From contig CAUYUJ010004592.1 in the NCBI GenBank assembly GCA_963575745.1, positions 349,540 to 413,539 on the forward strand: a DNA stretch of 64,000 nucleotides, written 5' to 3'. Position 1 is the stretch's first letter. Each line of letters starts with the position of its first letter. Below, in pieces: positions 54,251 to 63,498 of this stretch. The stretch is from Prorocentrum cordatum (lineage: Eukaryota > Sar > Dinophyceae > Prorocentrales > Prorocentraceae). The translations under genes and the position numbers were made by a program. The notes beneath the pieces are model-generated. The model saw only the letters and a list, made by a program, of their open reading frames with translations, did not search any database and was not told where the DNA came from.

Positions 54251-55136
54251 ACAAAAGCCCCCCCCGTGTCTCCCTCGGAGGCCGCCGCCCTCGCCCCCTC
54301 CCCCAAAAACAAAAACAGCCGTCAAGTGCGCCAAGGCGGGCCAGGTGCCCTGCGCGCCTTCTGCTGCCCGGCCTCGGCACCCCCAGGGGCCCACTCCAGG
54401 ACAGAGTGCGGTGTCTCAGCCCCTTCGAAAGCGAGTCAACCACTTGACAAACACTTGCCTCCGCAATTGTTGCGGCACTGAGGCCTGAGGCCGTCGGAGA
54501 ACGACCCTGGGCGGCAACTCCGCCCCCCTCCCCATCCTCGTGCTCCCCAGCGCCGCGAACGCCACGTGGCGGGATCTCCCTTGCCAGAGTGCAGATCCAC
54601 TTTCTCGCAGTCTCCGAGGGTAGCCGCGCGCGTGTATAACCTATTGCCAGATCATTGCGTTCGCGCCAGGTTTGTTCTCGACCTCCAGAGGCGGCTCCAA
54701 CTGCTCATGTTGGATCCCGCCCCCCCCCCCCCTCCTCGGGCGGGTGGCAACGGGGGATGGCCCACATGAGGGGTGAAGAAGAGAGCGCCAGACGGGCCTT
54801 TGCGGCGCCCCTTTGGAGCACGCAGAAGCCCCAAAGGGGTCCCAAAGAACCCGTTTACTGGGCGGGTCACGGCGGCTAGTAAGTGCATGGTCCTGCTAGA
54901 ATGTCTGGTGCACATCGGGTAGAACTCGCTGGCAACTTAGATCCGCCCTACGTGTTTCATAAGCGCCCCGTCTCCTTAGGCAGCTTAGGCTGCCCATCGT
55001 CTTCGGCTCGGAGCTCGGCCGGAGCCCGGCGGGGCCAGGCCCTGCTCGCCCCGGGGCCAACACCGCGCGAACCGCCTCGCCGCCGCGGCCGCCACCGTGG
55101 AAGCCCTCGCACCACCACCACCTGAAGCCTCCCAAG
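54251..55136. other. Unassigned; includes an element-G flank relative
   Basis: The segment at about 54712-54860 (TCGGGCGGGTGGCAACGGGG, GGTGAAGA, AAAGGGGTCCCAAAG) matches the left flank of the G copies at 29479 and 29839 but lacks the element itself. No gene is recognised. Confidence 0.45.
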
Positions 55137-55284
55137 TGGGGTCCGAGTAGATGTGGTCGGAGGATCGCGTCGCACTGCCGATGCATCGGCGACGTCGGTG
55201 CGGAGATCGGGTTCCACGCTGAGCCGCATCGTCGATGCCTCGGCTATGCGGCGCGATCCTCCGACCCCACCTGCTCGGACCCCA
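55137..55284. mobile_element. Palindromic element, family B, copy 5
   Basis: The ends TGGGGTCCGAGTAGATGTGG and ACCTGCTCGGACCCCA are inverted over about 35 bp, continuing GTCGGAGGATCGCG. The core has GCCGATGCATCGGC. No TSD is seen. Confidence 0.78.
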
Positions 55285-55316
55285 TTGCTGTGCGCCCGCG
55301 TACGCCTTCCTCCCCC

Positions 55317-55640
55317 CCAGGAGGAGGAGGAGGAGGAAGAGGAGGAGGAGGAGAAGGAGGAGGAGGAGGAGGAAGAGGAGGAGGAGGAGGAGGAGGAGGA
55401 GCAGAAGGAGGAGGAGGAGGATGAGGAGGAGGACGAGGAGGAAGATAAGGATGTTGAGGAGGAGGAGGAGGAGGAGGAGGAGGAGAGGAGGGAAGGAGCA
55501 GGAGGAGGAGAAAAGGAGGAGCAGGAGGAGGAGGAGGAGGAGGAGGAGGAGGAGGAGAGGAGGAGGAGGAGGAGGAGGAGGAGGAAGAGCAGGAGGAGGA
55601 GGAGGATGCGGAGGAGGAGGAGGAGGAAGTTCGAGGATCG
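55317..55640. repeat. (GGA)n microsatellite, about 320 bp
   Basis: Near-continuous GAG triplets with AAG, CAG and GAT interruptions encode poly-Glu or poly-Arg in the plus frames. The flank 55641-56119 is pyrimidine-rich with no recognised gene. Confidence 0.93.
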
Positions 55641-56119
55641 AATTCTTATGCTTCCTGCCTCTTTTGGGCTCCTAGGGAGCCGCCGGAGGCCGGCCTTCCG
55701 CCTCCATCCCCCTCTTCTCTCTCCCCCCTCCCTCCTGAGCGCCTCGTCCCCCGTCTCCCTCCTCGGCCTCCTACGCTACCCTTCCTTCCGTCCCTGCTCC
55801 TCTCTGTTCCCTTCCCTCCTCCCACCTTGCCCCCCCCTCTCCCCCCTCCCCCCCTCTCCCATGATACCCATCTATCCTCAGTTTCGTCCTCGTCCTCGTC
55901 GTGTTCCTGCTTCTCCCCTTCGTCCTCCTCCTCTATTTCTCCTCAGACTGTCGTCGTCGTCCCCCCCTCCTGCTCCTCGGCCTTCCCATTTGTTCCGGGC
56001 CCCCGTCCAGCGGTAGCCCACCAAGGTGCCCTCGGAGAAATTGGCCGTCATGTTCTCGCACCACTTCTGCTGCCTGGGCTGGTCTTGAGGGCCGGTCCGC
56101 CCTGTTATCGGCCCCCCCC

Positions 56120-56236
56120 CGAGGAGGAGGAGGAGGAAAAGGAAGAGGAGGAGGAGGAGGAGGAGGAGGAGGAGGAGGAGGAAAAAGAGGAGGAGGAGGG
56201 GGGGGAGGAGGAGGAAGAGGGGGAGGAGGAGGAGCA
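56120..56236. repeat. (GGA)n microsatellite
   Basis: GAG triplets with AAA and GGG interruptions. The flank 56237-56640 has no recognisable gene. Confidence 0.92.
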
Positions 56237-56640
56237 GAGCGCGCGTTTCAGCAGTCTGTCGGTCGACCAGTGTACTTGGAGGGCCCACAGGAGGCACATG
56301 AAGGCTCGTCTTCGGGGAGTCGAGAACTGGACGCCTCGCCCTCGGCGAAGGCCGGCGGAAGTAAAGCGAGCGCACCTCCGCTAGCGGAAGTTGCGGTCGG
56401 GAGGTTTCGGATAGCGGGTCGCGGCGGCGGCCCTGTTGACCGCGCGGTAGACACTTCGAGCTGACACCGCGTCGCTCCTTTCTGCGGAGCGGGGGCCCGG
56501 GATCGGCTGCAACGCGCATGACAACGCACACGCGACAGGCCAAATCTATGTTTTGGTTTGTGGAGTCGTTGTTTTGTTGCTTTGCGCGTCGGGGGGGGCG
56601 GACGGGCCTTGCGCGTTGGATATTGTGGCTTTCGTGGGGG

Positions 56641-57290
56641 ACCCTTCACGAATCTGTGGGCTGCGGAATTCTCATTGAGGGATCCTTTGCGTACGAGATC
56701 CCCAGTGTGGATTTCGCACTACGGAAACCTTCGTCAGGAATCCGCAACGAAGCCGTCTGAAATGAGCCGTCGCAGGGAATCGTTAATCGGGGCTCCTCAT
56801 AAAGGAATCCGTACTTGGGATTCCTTAGCAAGGAACCCTGAGTGAGGATCATAAACCAATATTGAAGATCCGCAGCGAGGACATCTTAGCAGGGAACTTT
56901 ATATATATATATATATATATATAAACATCGTTGATCAGAAATCCTTGAGGAAACCCTTCGTCGGGAATTCTTTCGGGAGCCTCGAGACGGGGGTCAGTGC
57001 AGACGGGGGTCAGCCAGAGCGCCAGATCTTGCAGGATCCTGCAGCGCCAGGGTCGCATTGACCCGGGCTTGGGTGCAGGATCCTGCAGGATCCTGCAGGA
57101 TCCTTCGCATTGACCCGGGCTTGGGTGCAGGATCTTGCAGGCCTGATTGACCCGGGTCTGGATTGACCCGGGTCAGAAGATCCCCGATTCTTGTTCAGAA
57201 ATCCTTCGCCGGGAATATTTCTCAAGGGCCCCTTCGCGACGAACCCTTCGCAGGACGTCCTTCAGAAGGACTCCGCCGTAGGGATCTCCA
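56641..57290. repeat. Degenerate GGAATCCTTCG minisatellite split by element C
   Basis: Units of about 20-25 bp (GGGATCCTT, GGAATCCG, AAACCTTCGTC) run at 56641-56967 and resume at 57193-57290. A (TA)n tract lies at 56902-56922. The family C element at 56973-57187 interrupts the array. Confidence 0.7.
56973..57187 (-). mobile_element. MITE-like element, family C, copy 5
   Basis: This is a reverse-orientation copy: TCGGGAGCCTCGAGACGGGG at the left, and TGACCCGGGTCAGAAGATCC followed by CCGA at the right. The exact TSD TTCTT lies at 56968-56972 and 57188-57192. It has three tandem CAGGATCCTG units. Confidence 0.93.
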
Positions 57291-58440
57291 CAGGCCAAAC
57301 ATCTGCTTGCCAATGAGGCCCAAAAGGGCGGAGCTCGCCCGACGGAGTCGCAAGCTTGGTTTTGGCCTGTGGAGCCTTCTTTGTTCTCGCGCATGGTGAC
57401 AACATGCACAAACAGAGACGCGAGGAGAAAGAAGACAGGACACGTGGATGGCGGGAGAGAAACAATGGATGGATGGAGATAGCAAAGGACAAAAGAAAAC
57501 GAGAAGATGAGGGCGTCGACGTCAACCCGTGGCCCCTCGAGCCCTGCCAGAGCACGCGCACGGGCGGGCAGGGCTCCCCTGCTCCCCTGCCCCCGCGCCC
57601 CACCAGCCACGCGCGTTTTTGCTGCGCGCGGAGCGGGCAGCCTGGAGCGCGCTGGCTCTGGACGCCCTGCAGGCACGGCGACGTTGTCATCTCTTCTGTG
57701 CTTCCGCTGGCTTCCACGGGGCTTTCCGCCAGCTTCCGCGCACGCCTCACATGTCTACACACGCCTCGCCATTGATCAGGCAGTCGCTGGTGTTCGTCGT
57801 GGCTGGGCCTCGGTCGAAGTCTGCTCCCAGGCCCGTTCTGGGCCGAACCGTCCTGAGCCAGCGCCTCGAGGCACATGCAGCCGTGGGTAACGATCAAGGC
57901 GCCCTTGGAGGCCCACACCAGAAACCAGTCGCCCCCTTGGAGGCGCCCAGTGCGTGCGGAGTGAGATTTCGCAAGTGGCGGCGCCGGGCGCATCCGTTGA
58001 GGGGTGGGCGGCGGGGGGGGAGGCTCGGCACCACGGCGCGTCGCGGGTCCCACATTCGCCCACTCGCCCAGTCCCCGCTTCGCCCAGCTGTGGATCTCCC
58101 CCTTTCGCCCTCCGAGGACTCGTCGCTCCGGGGTCCTGCACGCTGTTGATGACTGGTATGTGTATGCAGCGTGCGTGCGCATCGCGTGTGGGGGCATGCC
58201 CTGCGCAGCTGGGGAGGAGCGACGCGCGGTCGATCCCGACGCTGCGGCGGAGGTGTTCCACCATGGAGTTCCAGAAGGCTCTGGAGGATGTGATCGTGCA
58301 CATCTACTGCAGCACAGGCCCTTTCGAAGTCGTCATGATCACAGGCCCGCCCAAGTGGGACTGCCATGGCAACTGAAGGATCCTGCTCAGATGTCCCCTT
58401 GACTCTGTCCGTCCTTCCTGGAAGCCCCTCCTCCTTGTCC
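57291..58440 (+). other. Unassigned; short coding-like segment near its end
   Basis: At 58262-58376 the plus frame reads MEFQKALEDVIVHIYCSTGP followed by FEVVMITGPPKWDCHGN and a stop. This looks protein-like but is only 38 residues, and no upstream exon could be joined. The remainder shows no recognisable gene. Confidence 0.25.
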
Positions 58441-58495
58441 TCCTTCTCCTCCTCCTCCTCCTCCTCCTCCTCCTCCTCCTCCTCCTCCTCCCCCT
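58441..58495. repeat. (CTC)n microsatellite
   Basis: A nearly pure CTC run. The flank 58496-58753 has no recognised gene. Confidence 0.92.
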
Positions 58496-58753
58496 GGCCT
58501 GCTCGACGAGCCCGACTCGGGCGCGGAACGCAGCACGAAAGCGTTCACCACCGCAGGGCTCTCTCCCCCAGGCCGCCGGGGGCTCCCGGCGCCGAGCCCA
58601 CCGAGGCTCCCCAAGGAGCCGTGCCCGCGCCGCCGACCCTGCGGACCGCCGAGGCAGGCCGGACAAGGCCGCGAGGACTCGGAGGCGACCCGCTGCGGAG
58701 GAGGTGTGGGCGGCGTAGACGGTGCGGCCAGAAGGGCGGTGCGGTGCGACCAC

Positions 58754-59041
58754 TGGCGGGCCAAAATTTCCCACCGCCTCTACCATAGGTGTGACGGGGG
58801 AGAAGGTAGGATGGGGAGGTCCTCCTCCTCCCCCTCGTGTTCTTCCTTCTCCTTCTCCTCCTCCTCCTCCTCCTCCTTCTCCACCTCCTCCTCCTCCTCC
58901 TCCTCCTCCTCCTCCTCCCCCTCCTCCTTTTCCTCCTCCTCCTCCTTCTCCTCCTTATCCTTCTCCTCCTCGTCCTCCTCCTCCTCCTCCTCCTCCTCCC
59001 TCTCCTAACTATGGTAGTGGTGGTGGGAACTCGGCCCATCA
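58754..59041. mobile_element. MITE-like element, family J, copy 1, carrying (CTC)n
   Basis: The left end is TGGCGGGCC, followed by CCCACCGCCTCTACCATAGG; the opposite-strand right end is TGATGGGCC, followed by CCCACCACCACTACCATAG. The exact TSD ACCAC lies at 58749-58753 and 59042-59046. About 190 bp of the interior is CTC/CTT microsatellite. Confidence 0.88.
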
Positions 59042-59174
59042 ACCACCGTTGCGGACAGCGTCCGGGCCCGGCTCAGACCAGGTGGGTGAGGCCATGGCCT
59101 CGATAATCTGGCTTGTCTGGATGCATGTTTTTCGCGAGACACATAGAACACATTAGGAGAAGAGGGGGAGGAGG

Positions 59175-59290
59175 AAGAGGTCCTGCGTGCCAATCATTGG
59201 GAGGAGAGGAAGAGGAGGAGGAGGAGGAGGAGGAGGAGGAGGAGGAGGAGGAGGAGGAGGAGGAGGAGAAGGAGGAGGAAGAGGATAGAC
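59175..59290. repeat. (GGA)n microsatellite
   Basis: About 100 bp of GAG triplets with AAG at the borders. The flank 59291-59736 shows no gene and includes the presumed 3' end of the phosphatase transcript. Confidence 0.9.
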
Positions 59291-59736
59291 AGGCAACGCC
59301 CATGTGAGGGGCAGATGGAGCTCCCTACTACAAACACACGCGACTCCATCGGCAGCGTTCTGCTGCGACACGAATTTCTCTAAGTAGTTGCTCCGCCTTT
59401 GGGACCACCACTTTGCATTCATCGTGCATCCCTGCCATTTGGGACCACCAATTTGAACGTGCGAAGCGTGCATGCGTGCCATTTGGCTGGACCATTTGGC
59501 AACAACTGCCGCACATTCGTCGCCTCTGTACTTTAACTTCGGGGGGACAAACCCTCAGAGCCACACTCGCAAGTACCCGATGATTCTCGCAAGCCGCTGA
59601 TTTGTTGCAACGCTCTACACGCAGAAATGATGGTCATCAGGAGTGCCAAAAGACTTGACACGATTCTCAATCAGGTGACGCACACACACACATGCCTCGC
59701 TGACAAGCGCACTCTTCAATAATAAACGATTTTGTA

Positions 59737-61830
59737 TCACTCGGCATGAACATCTGCCTCGGAATCATCACTGTCCCCTTCCGTCTTGGGTTTTTTCTTG
59801 TGTGCCTCGGCCCATGCCTCTTCCTTGGCCTTTATCTCTGCCGCATGCTTCTTCGTCCAGGCCGTTGCCTTCTCCTTGGCCTCCTTCGCGGCCTTTTTGG
59901 CCTTGGCCTCGTCGTACAGAGGGTGGTGAGGAAAAGCGGGCTCCATGACGAGCTTCCTGCGAAGCTGACCACCATGGGAGATACCCTCGATAATAATCTT
60001 ACTCTTCTCCAGGGTCATATCCATGAAGCCATACTGGTCGTCATTACCGTCCATCGACGGCTCCCGCTCGGAGGTGACTCCGCCGCCGCCACCGGAGGTC
60101 ACCCACACGATAGGGTCCAGGAAATCGTTGTACAGCCCGTTCGGGTCGTTGTGCCACACCATGGTCCTGTTGTCGCCAGGCTGGTGCATGTCCTGGCGGT
60201 GCCTATGACCGGCAATGACGAGGTCGATTTCGTGCTTGGGGCCGAGCTTCTTCCAGTCGGGCGCGCCCCAGCTCGGCGGAAAGTGCGTGACGACGATGCG
60301 CCAGTCGGCGGTCGACTCTGGCACCACCTCGTCGAGCCACTTCTGCTGCTTCTTCCAAAGCTTGCCGAACCAGTCCTGGCACTTCCACACGCCGCTCGGC
60401 CCCACAGGGGCGCAGGTGACTGGCTTCTCGTCGTTGTGCGTCTCGGAGCAGATGTTGTGCGGGGACGGATCCTTGGGGTCCAGGGCGTCGAAAATGTTGG
60501 TGTCCAGAAAGTAGTAGTCGACGGCGAAGTCCTCGTACCACACCTTGGACCGATAGTACATGGCCGGAGTCATCCACCGACCAGTGGAGTAGTCAGCCGA
60601 GCTCCAGGTGTAGCCGATGTTCTGGTCCCAGGCGTGGGTGAACAGCCAACCGCCATAATCGTGATTGCCCAGGACGCCCAGCCACTGCTTGTCGTCAATG
60701 CCGTCCCCCGTGTAGACCTTCTCATACACGTGGTCGAACTGATTCACCTTGTGCTCTTTGTAGACCGTGGTGCCGCCCTTGCTGTAGGGCTTCGTGATGT
60801 CCTTCGCGCCGCAGTGGTCCTCGACCCCCGCCCAATAGAAATTATCACCGACGTTGAGGAAGTAGTCTGGCCTGCTGTCCGGAGCGCGCTTCCGCATCTG
60901 GTCGCGGACGAGGGTCTGGGCCTGCTCGTCAGGGGGCCAAACAAAGTTGTAGTTCGTCTCCCAGCGGTGCGTGAGATGCGGCGCGGCGGCGAGCCGTCCA
61001 TCGCCCTGGGTAATGCCACCCCAGTCGCCGATGATGAAGACATGGTGGGGGCCGTCACCCTCGAAGCAGACGTCCTCGAGGGCCACGCCGTTGTGCTCGT
61101 CGGCCGTCTTCGGCTTCTTAGGCGCTTTGAAGCGGTCGCCGCACTTGGCTGGGCGCTCTGCCGACTTGGCCTCTTGCTTGGGATTGGCCACTGGCGCGGC
61201 GTCCGACGCGTTGGAGGTGGCGCCGGCGTTTGGCTCCGCACCCTTCCTGCGAAAGCACCCGACCTCCTTCGCCTCCACGGTCCCTCCGATGGGCGCGCTC
61301 CATGCCCTGCACTCGAGGCTGTCGTGGTGGTACTCGACACCTGTGCACGAGTCCCCGACGCCCTGGCATTTCTCCTTGCAGTCGGCAAAGGTGCTCACGC
61401 CCGCGTAGACCTTGAAGGACGTGCCCTCAGCGCCCTCCTTGCCGTCCACACCACGGCAGGACGTGCCCTTGCCGAAGCTGTCCCTGCTCAACACCGCCAC
61501 CGGCGCCTTCACCGCCACCGGCGCCTCCAGCGTCCTCGACCCGGTCGCCGAAAGGTCCTTCGACCCGACGTGCGCGTCCGCGGTCGCGCTCGCCTGCGCC
61601 GGCACGGCCTGGCCGTGCGCCGCCGCCACGGCCGCCCCACTGGACGCGCCACGGCTCCCAGCCGCGAGGCCGCCGCCCAGAGCGGCGACGCCCGCGACGC
61701 CGATGCCTGCCGCGATCGCGACCTTCCACTTGAAGGGCGTGCCGTCGAAAGCAAACTTCAGCCTGCCCCCCGCGCTGTCCACGGGGGCTTCCCTCGCGAC
61801 CTGGCTGTACTCTCCTTTGTCCTGCGCCAT
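59737..61830 (-). CDS. Membrane-anchored Apple/PAN-like metallophosphoesterase
   Basis: This 697-residue, intronless protein probably hydrolyses phosphomonoesters at the cell surface or in an endomembrane lumen. Residues 36-57 (WKVAIAAGIGVAGVAA onward) form one hydrophobic segment with basic residues before it, suggesting a type II signal anchor. Residues 125-192 hold six cysteines in an Apple/PAN-like pattern (C125, C151, C155, C162, C174, C192). Residues 262-625 are a purple/tartrate-resistant acid phosphatase-type domain with every metal-binding motif: GDWGG (268-272), GDNFYW (328-333), GNHD (388-391), VTHF (514-517) and GHRH (541-544). Residues 636-697 are Lys/Ala/Glu-rich, probably coiled or disordered. 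I start at 61830 because the frame upstream, open to 62088, runs through a relict spliced leader (61896-61916) and so should be 5' leader. A long antisense frame has no domain. Confidence 0.93.
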   Translation of the reverse strand: MAQDKGEYSQVAREAPVDSAGGRLKFAFDGTPFKWKVAIAAGIGVAGVAALGGGLAAGSRGASSGAAVAAAHGQAVPAQASATADAHVGSKDLSATGSRTLEAPVAVKAPVAVLSRDSFGKGTSCRGVDGKEGAEGTSFKVYAGVSTFADCKEKCQGVGDSCTGVEYHHDSLECRAWSAPIGGTVEAKEVGCFRRKGAEPNAGATSNASDAAPVANPKQEAKSAERPAKCGDRFKAPKKPKTADEHNGVALEDVCFEGDGPHHVFIIGDWGGITQGDGRLAAAPHLTHRWETNYNFVWPPDEQAQTLVRDQMRKRAPDSRPDYFLNVGDNFYWAGVEDHCGAKDITKPYSKGGTTVYKEHKVNQFDHVYEKVYTGDGIDDKQWLGVLGNHDYGGWLFTHAWDQNIGYTWSSADYSTGRWMTPAMYYRSKVWYEDFAVDYYFLDTNIFDALDPKDPSPHNICSETHNDEKPVTCAPVGPSGVWKCQDWFGKLWKKQQKWLDEVVPESTADWRIVVTHFPPSWGAPDWKKLGPKHEIDLVIAGHRHRQDMHQPGDNRTMVWHNDPNGLYNDFLDPIVWVTSGGGGGVTSEREPSMDGNDDQYGFMDMTLEKSKIIIEGISHGGQLRRKLVMEPAFPHHPLYDEAKAKKAAKEAKEKATAWTKKHAAEIKAKEEAWAEAHKKKPKTEGDSDDSEADVHAE

Positions 61831-61895
61831 GCGCCCGGCGGCACGAGGGGCTCCGCTTCCGGAGGCAGGCTTCGAGGCCGTCGGTCGCGGCGCTT

Positions 61896-61916
61896 CTTGA
61901 GCCAAAACGGCTACGG
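61896..61916 (-). other. Relict dinoflagellate spliced leader
   Basis: The minus strand reads CCGTAGCC, then G, then TTTTGGCTCAAG. It is identical to the conserved dinoflagellate spliced leader except for one A-to-G change, and lies 65 nt upstream of the phosphatase start. The leader is normally added to mRNA by trans-splicing and is absent from unspliced genes. Its presence in genomic DNA indicates that a mature mRNA was reverse-transcribed and reinserted. Confidence 0.9.
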
Positions 61917-61963
61917 GAGGAGGAGGAGGAGGAGGAAGAGGAAGAAGAAGAAGAAGAAGAGGC
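61917..61963 (-). promoter_or_regulatory. Polypyrimidine tract upstream of the relict leader
   Basis: On the minus strand this is an unbroken CTT/CCT pyrimidine run ending directly at the relict leader, whose CCGTAG supplies an AG. The arrangement matches a trans-splice acceptor (pyrimidines, then AG), so new leader could be added here or at a nearby AG. Function is inferred from layout only. Confidence 0.45.
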
Positions 61964-62212
61964 CCTTGGTGTCGGTGTCGGCGATCAGGAGGGGGGGGGA
62001 TCAGGGCCCCGTGCGGTGAGGAGCTTCTTTTGCTCTGCGTGTCGCGGCGGCGGCCCCCGCGGCGCGCAGCTGTCTTACAGGCTGGCAACCCTCTCCCCGC
62101 CTCGTGGGAAGGGAGGCCGGGGAAGGCTTGGGGCGCTGCTGCTGGGCGACCGGGACGTTGTTGGCGTGTCGCGCCGAAGCGTGGTGGATCAGAACCTGGG
62201 GATGATGGGCCA
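61964..62212. other. Upstream flank of the phosphatase gene
   Basis: The frame stays open to 62088 but its sequence (Pro/Leu-rich, from CTC repeats) is unlike the protein. No promoter motif is recognised; dinoflagellate promoters are poorly defined. Confidence 0.4.
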
Positions 62213-62382
62213 ATGTTCCACCACCACTACCATAGGTAGGACGGGGGAGAAGGGAAGATGGAGAGGTCCTCCTCCTCTTGCTCCTCCTCCTCCTCCTCCT
62301 CCTCCTCCTGCTCCTTCCCTCCTCCTCCTCCTCCTCTTCTCTCTCCTACCTGTGGTAGTAATGGTGCAACATCGGCCCATCA
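62213..62382. mobile_element. MITE-like element, family J, copy 2, carrying (CTC)n
   Basis: The left end is TGATGGGCCAATGTTCCACC; the opposite-strand right end is TGATGGGCCGATGTTGCACC. Inner ACTACCATAGGTAGGA and ACTACCACAGGTAGGA blocks extend the inverted repeat to about 45 bp. A CTC tract of about 80 bp fills the centre. Flanks GGGGA and AAGGC do not match, so the TSD is lost. Confidence 0.82.
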
Positions 62383-62891
62383 AAGGCGCCCACAAAAGAC
62401 GTCCGCGCCCGGCCACGTGCATGAACACGGCCCCCCAGTCCGCGGACTATCCTTGTGATACGAACGCTCGCGCAATGCACACGTTCGAAACCAGCGTGGA
62501 TTCATGTACGAGTGCGTTCTTCCTTCGCTCCTGAAAACCGTCGGCACGACTCACTAAGCAAACGTTCCTGACAGCAAGAGTACCACATGCATGAGCGGTC
62601 AGCAACACCACAACACTCCTGCGCCCGCTGAGTAATTCAAGCGACCCTCGGTGCCGACCCAGAATGCCAACGGGGAGGCGAACGGGGAGTTCGATCAACC
62701 ACGACATTGGCACGCCATGGAGCTGCAACAATGAGCCGAGATGCCCTTCGCACTCCTCGGCCTCTCCCGCTGGGCGCCAGGGTCTGGCAAGCAGTTCTGG
62801 CTGGCAGAGCCCTAGCTTTTGCGGGCCCCCTGGGGGCGGGGGGGGGTCGTTCACCGCTCACCCGGCTGCTTGCCGGCTGGCCGAAGGGCTG
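62383..62891. other. Unassigned
   Basis: I see no gene or repeat family here. Confidence 0.4.
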
Positions 62892-63062
62892 GGGTTGTGG
62901 ATGCTATGACGATGGACACTCTAACGACCCTATTGTTCAATGAATGGTATGTTTACACTGTATAACAACTGTTCTAAACATGTTTCAACCATGCCTTTAC
63001 ATATAACACAGTTCTGACACATCTTGTAGATATCTGGACATTCTGTGGCAGCACGCTTCCAG
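62892..63062 (+). repeat. Interspersed repeat, family H, copy 4
   Basis: It runs from TTGTGGATGCTATGACGATG to GGCAGCACGCTTCC. It contains CTGTTCTAAACATGTTTCAA and GACACATCTTGTAGATATCT. Confidence 0.75.
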
Positions 63063-63281
63063 GCTGGAGGGGAGGGAGGGGGGGGCGACAGCAGGGCGCG
63101 CTGCCGCGCCGCGCTCCCCCGCGCCCCGCCGGGCCGGAGGGTGCGAGCGGAGCCCCCCCCCCCGCCGCGTGCCCCCCCGGGGAAGCCTGGGGGGTGGGCG
63201 CCCGCTCCGCTCCTCGAGGCCCGCACGGCGAGCGGGCGGGGAAGCCCCGGGCGGTACAGAGGAGGGGGCCTCCGACGTCGG

Positions 63282-63348
63282 TCCTCCTCCTCCTCCTCCT
63301 CCTCCTCCTCCCCCTCCTCCCCCTCCTCCCCCTCCTCCCCCTCCTCCG
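63282..63348. repeat. (CTC)n microsatellite
   Basis: Pure CTC shifts to CCCCTC 6-bp units near the end. The flank 63063-63281 is G+C-rich without a gene. Confidence 0.9.
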
Positions 63349-63384
63349 CCGTGCCACGCCCTGCATCCTGGGGGCGCCTCCCAA

Positions 63385-63498
63385 GCAGAGTCCGAGCAGA
63401 TCGACGACGCTGGCGGCTCATCGGCGCCGCCAGCGTGGAGCCGATGCATCGCCGATACGTCAGAGAGCCTCGGACCCAATCGCATCTGCTCGTCCCCC
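63385..63498. mobile_element. Palindromic element, family B, copy 6 (diverged)
   Basis: The ends GAGTCCGAGCAGATCG and CGCATCTGCTCGTCCCCC are inverted. The core has GGCGGCTCATCGGCGCCGCC and CGATGCATCGCCGATACG. Confidence 0.55.

Noticed and set aside
59746-62019. 757-residue plus-strand open frame
   Set aside because: It is antisense to the phosphatase gene, has no domain, and arises from G+C-rich codon bias on the opposite strand.
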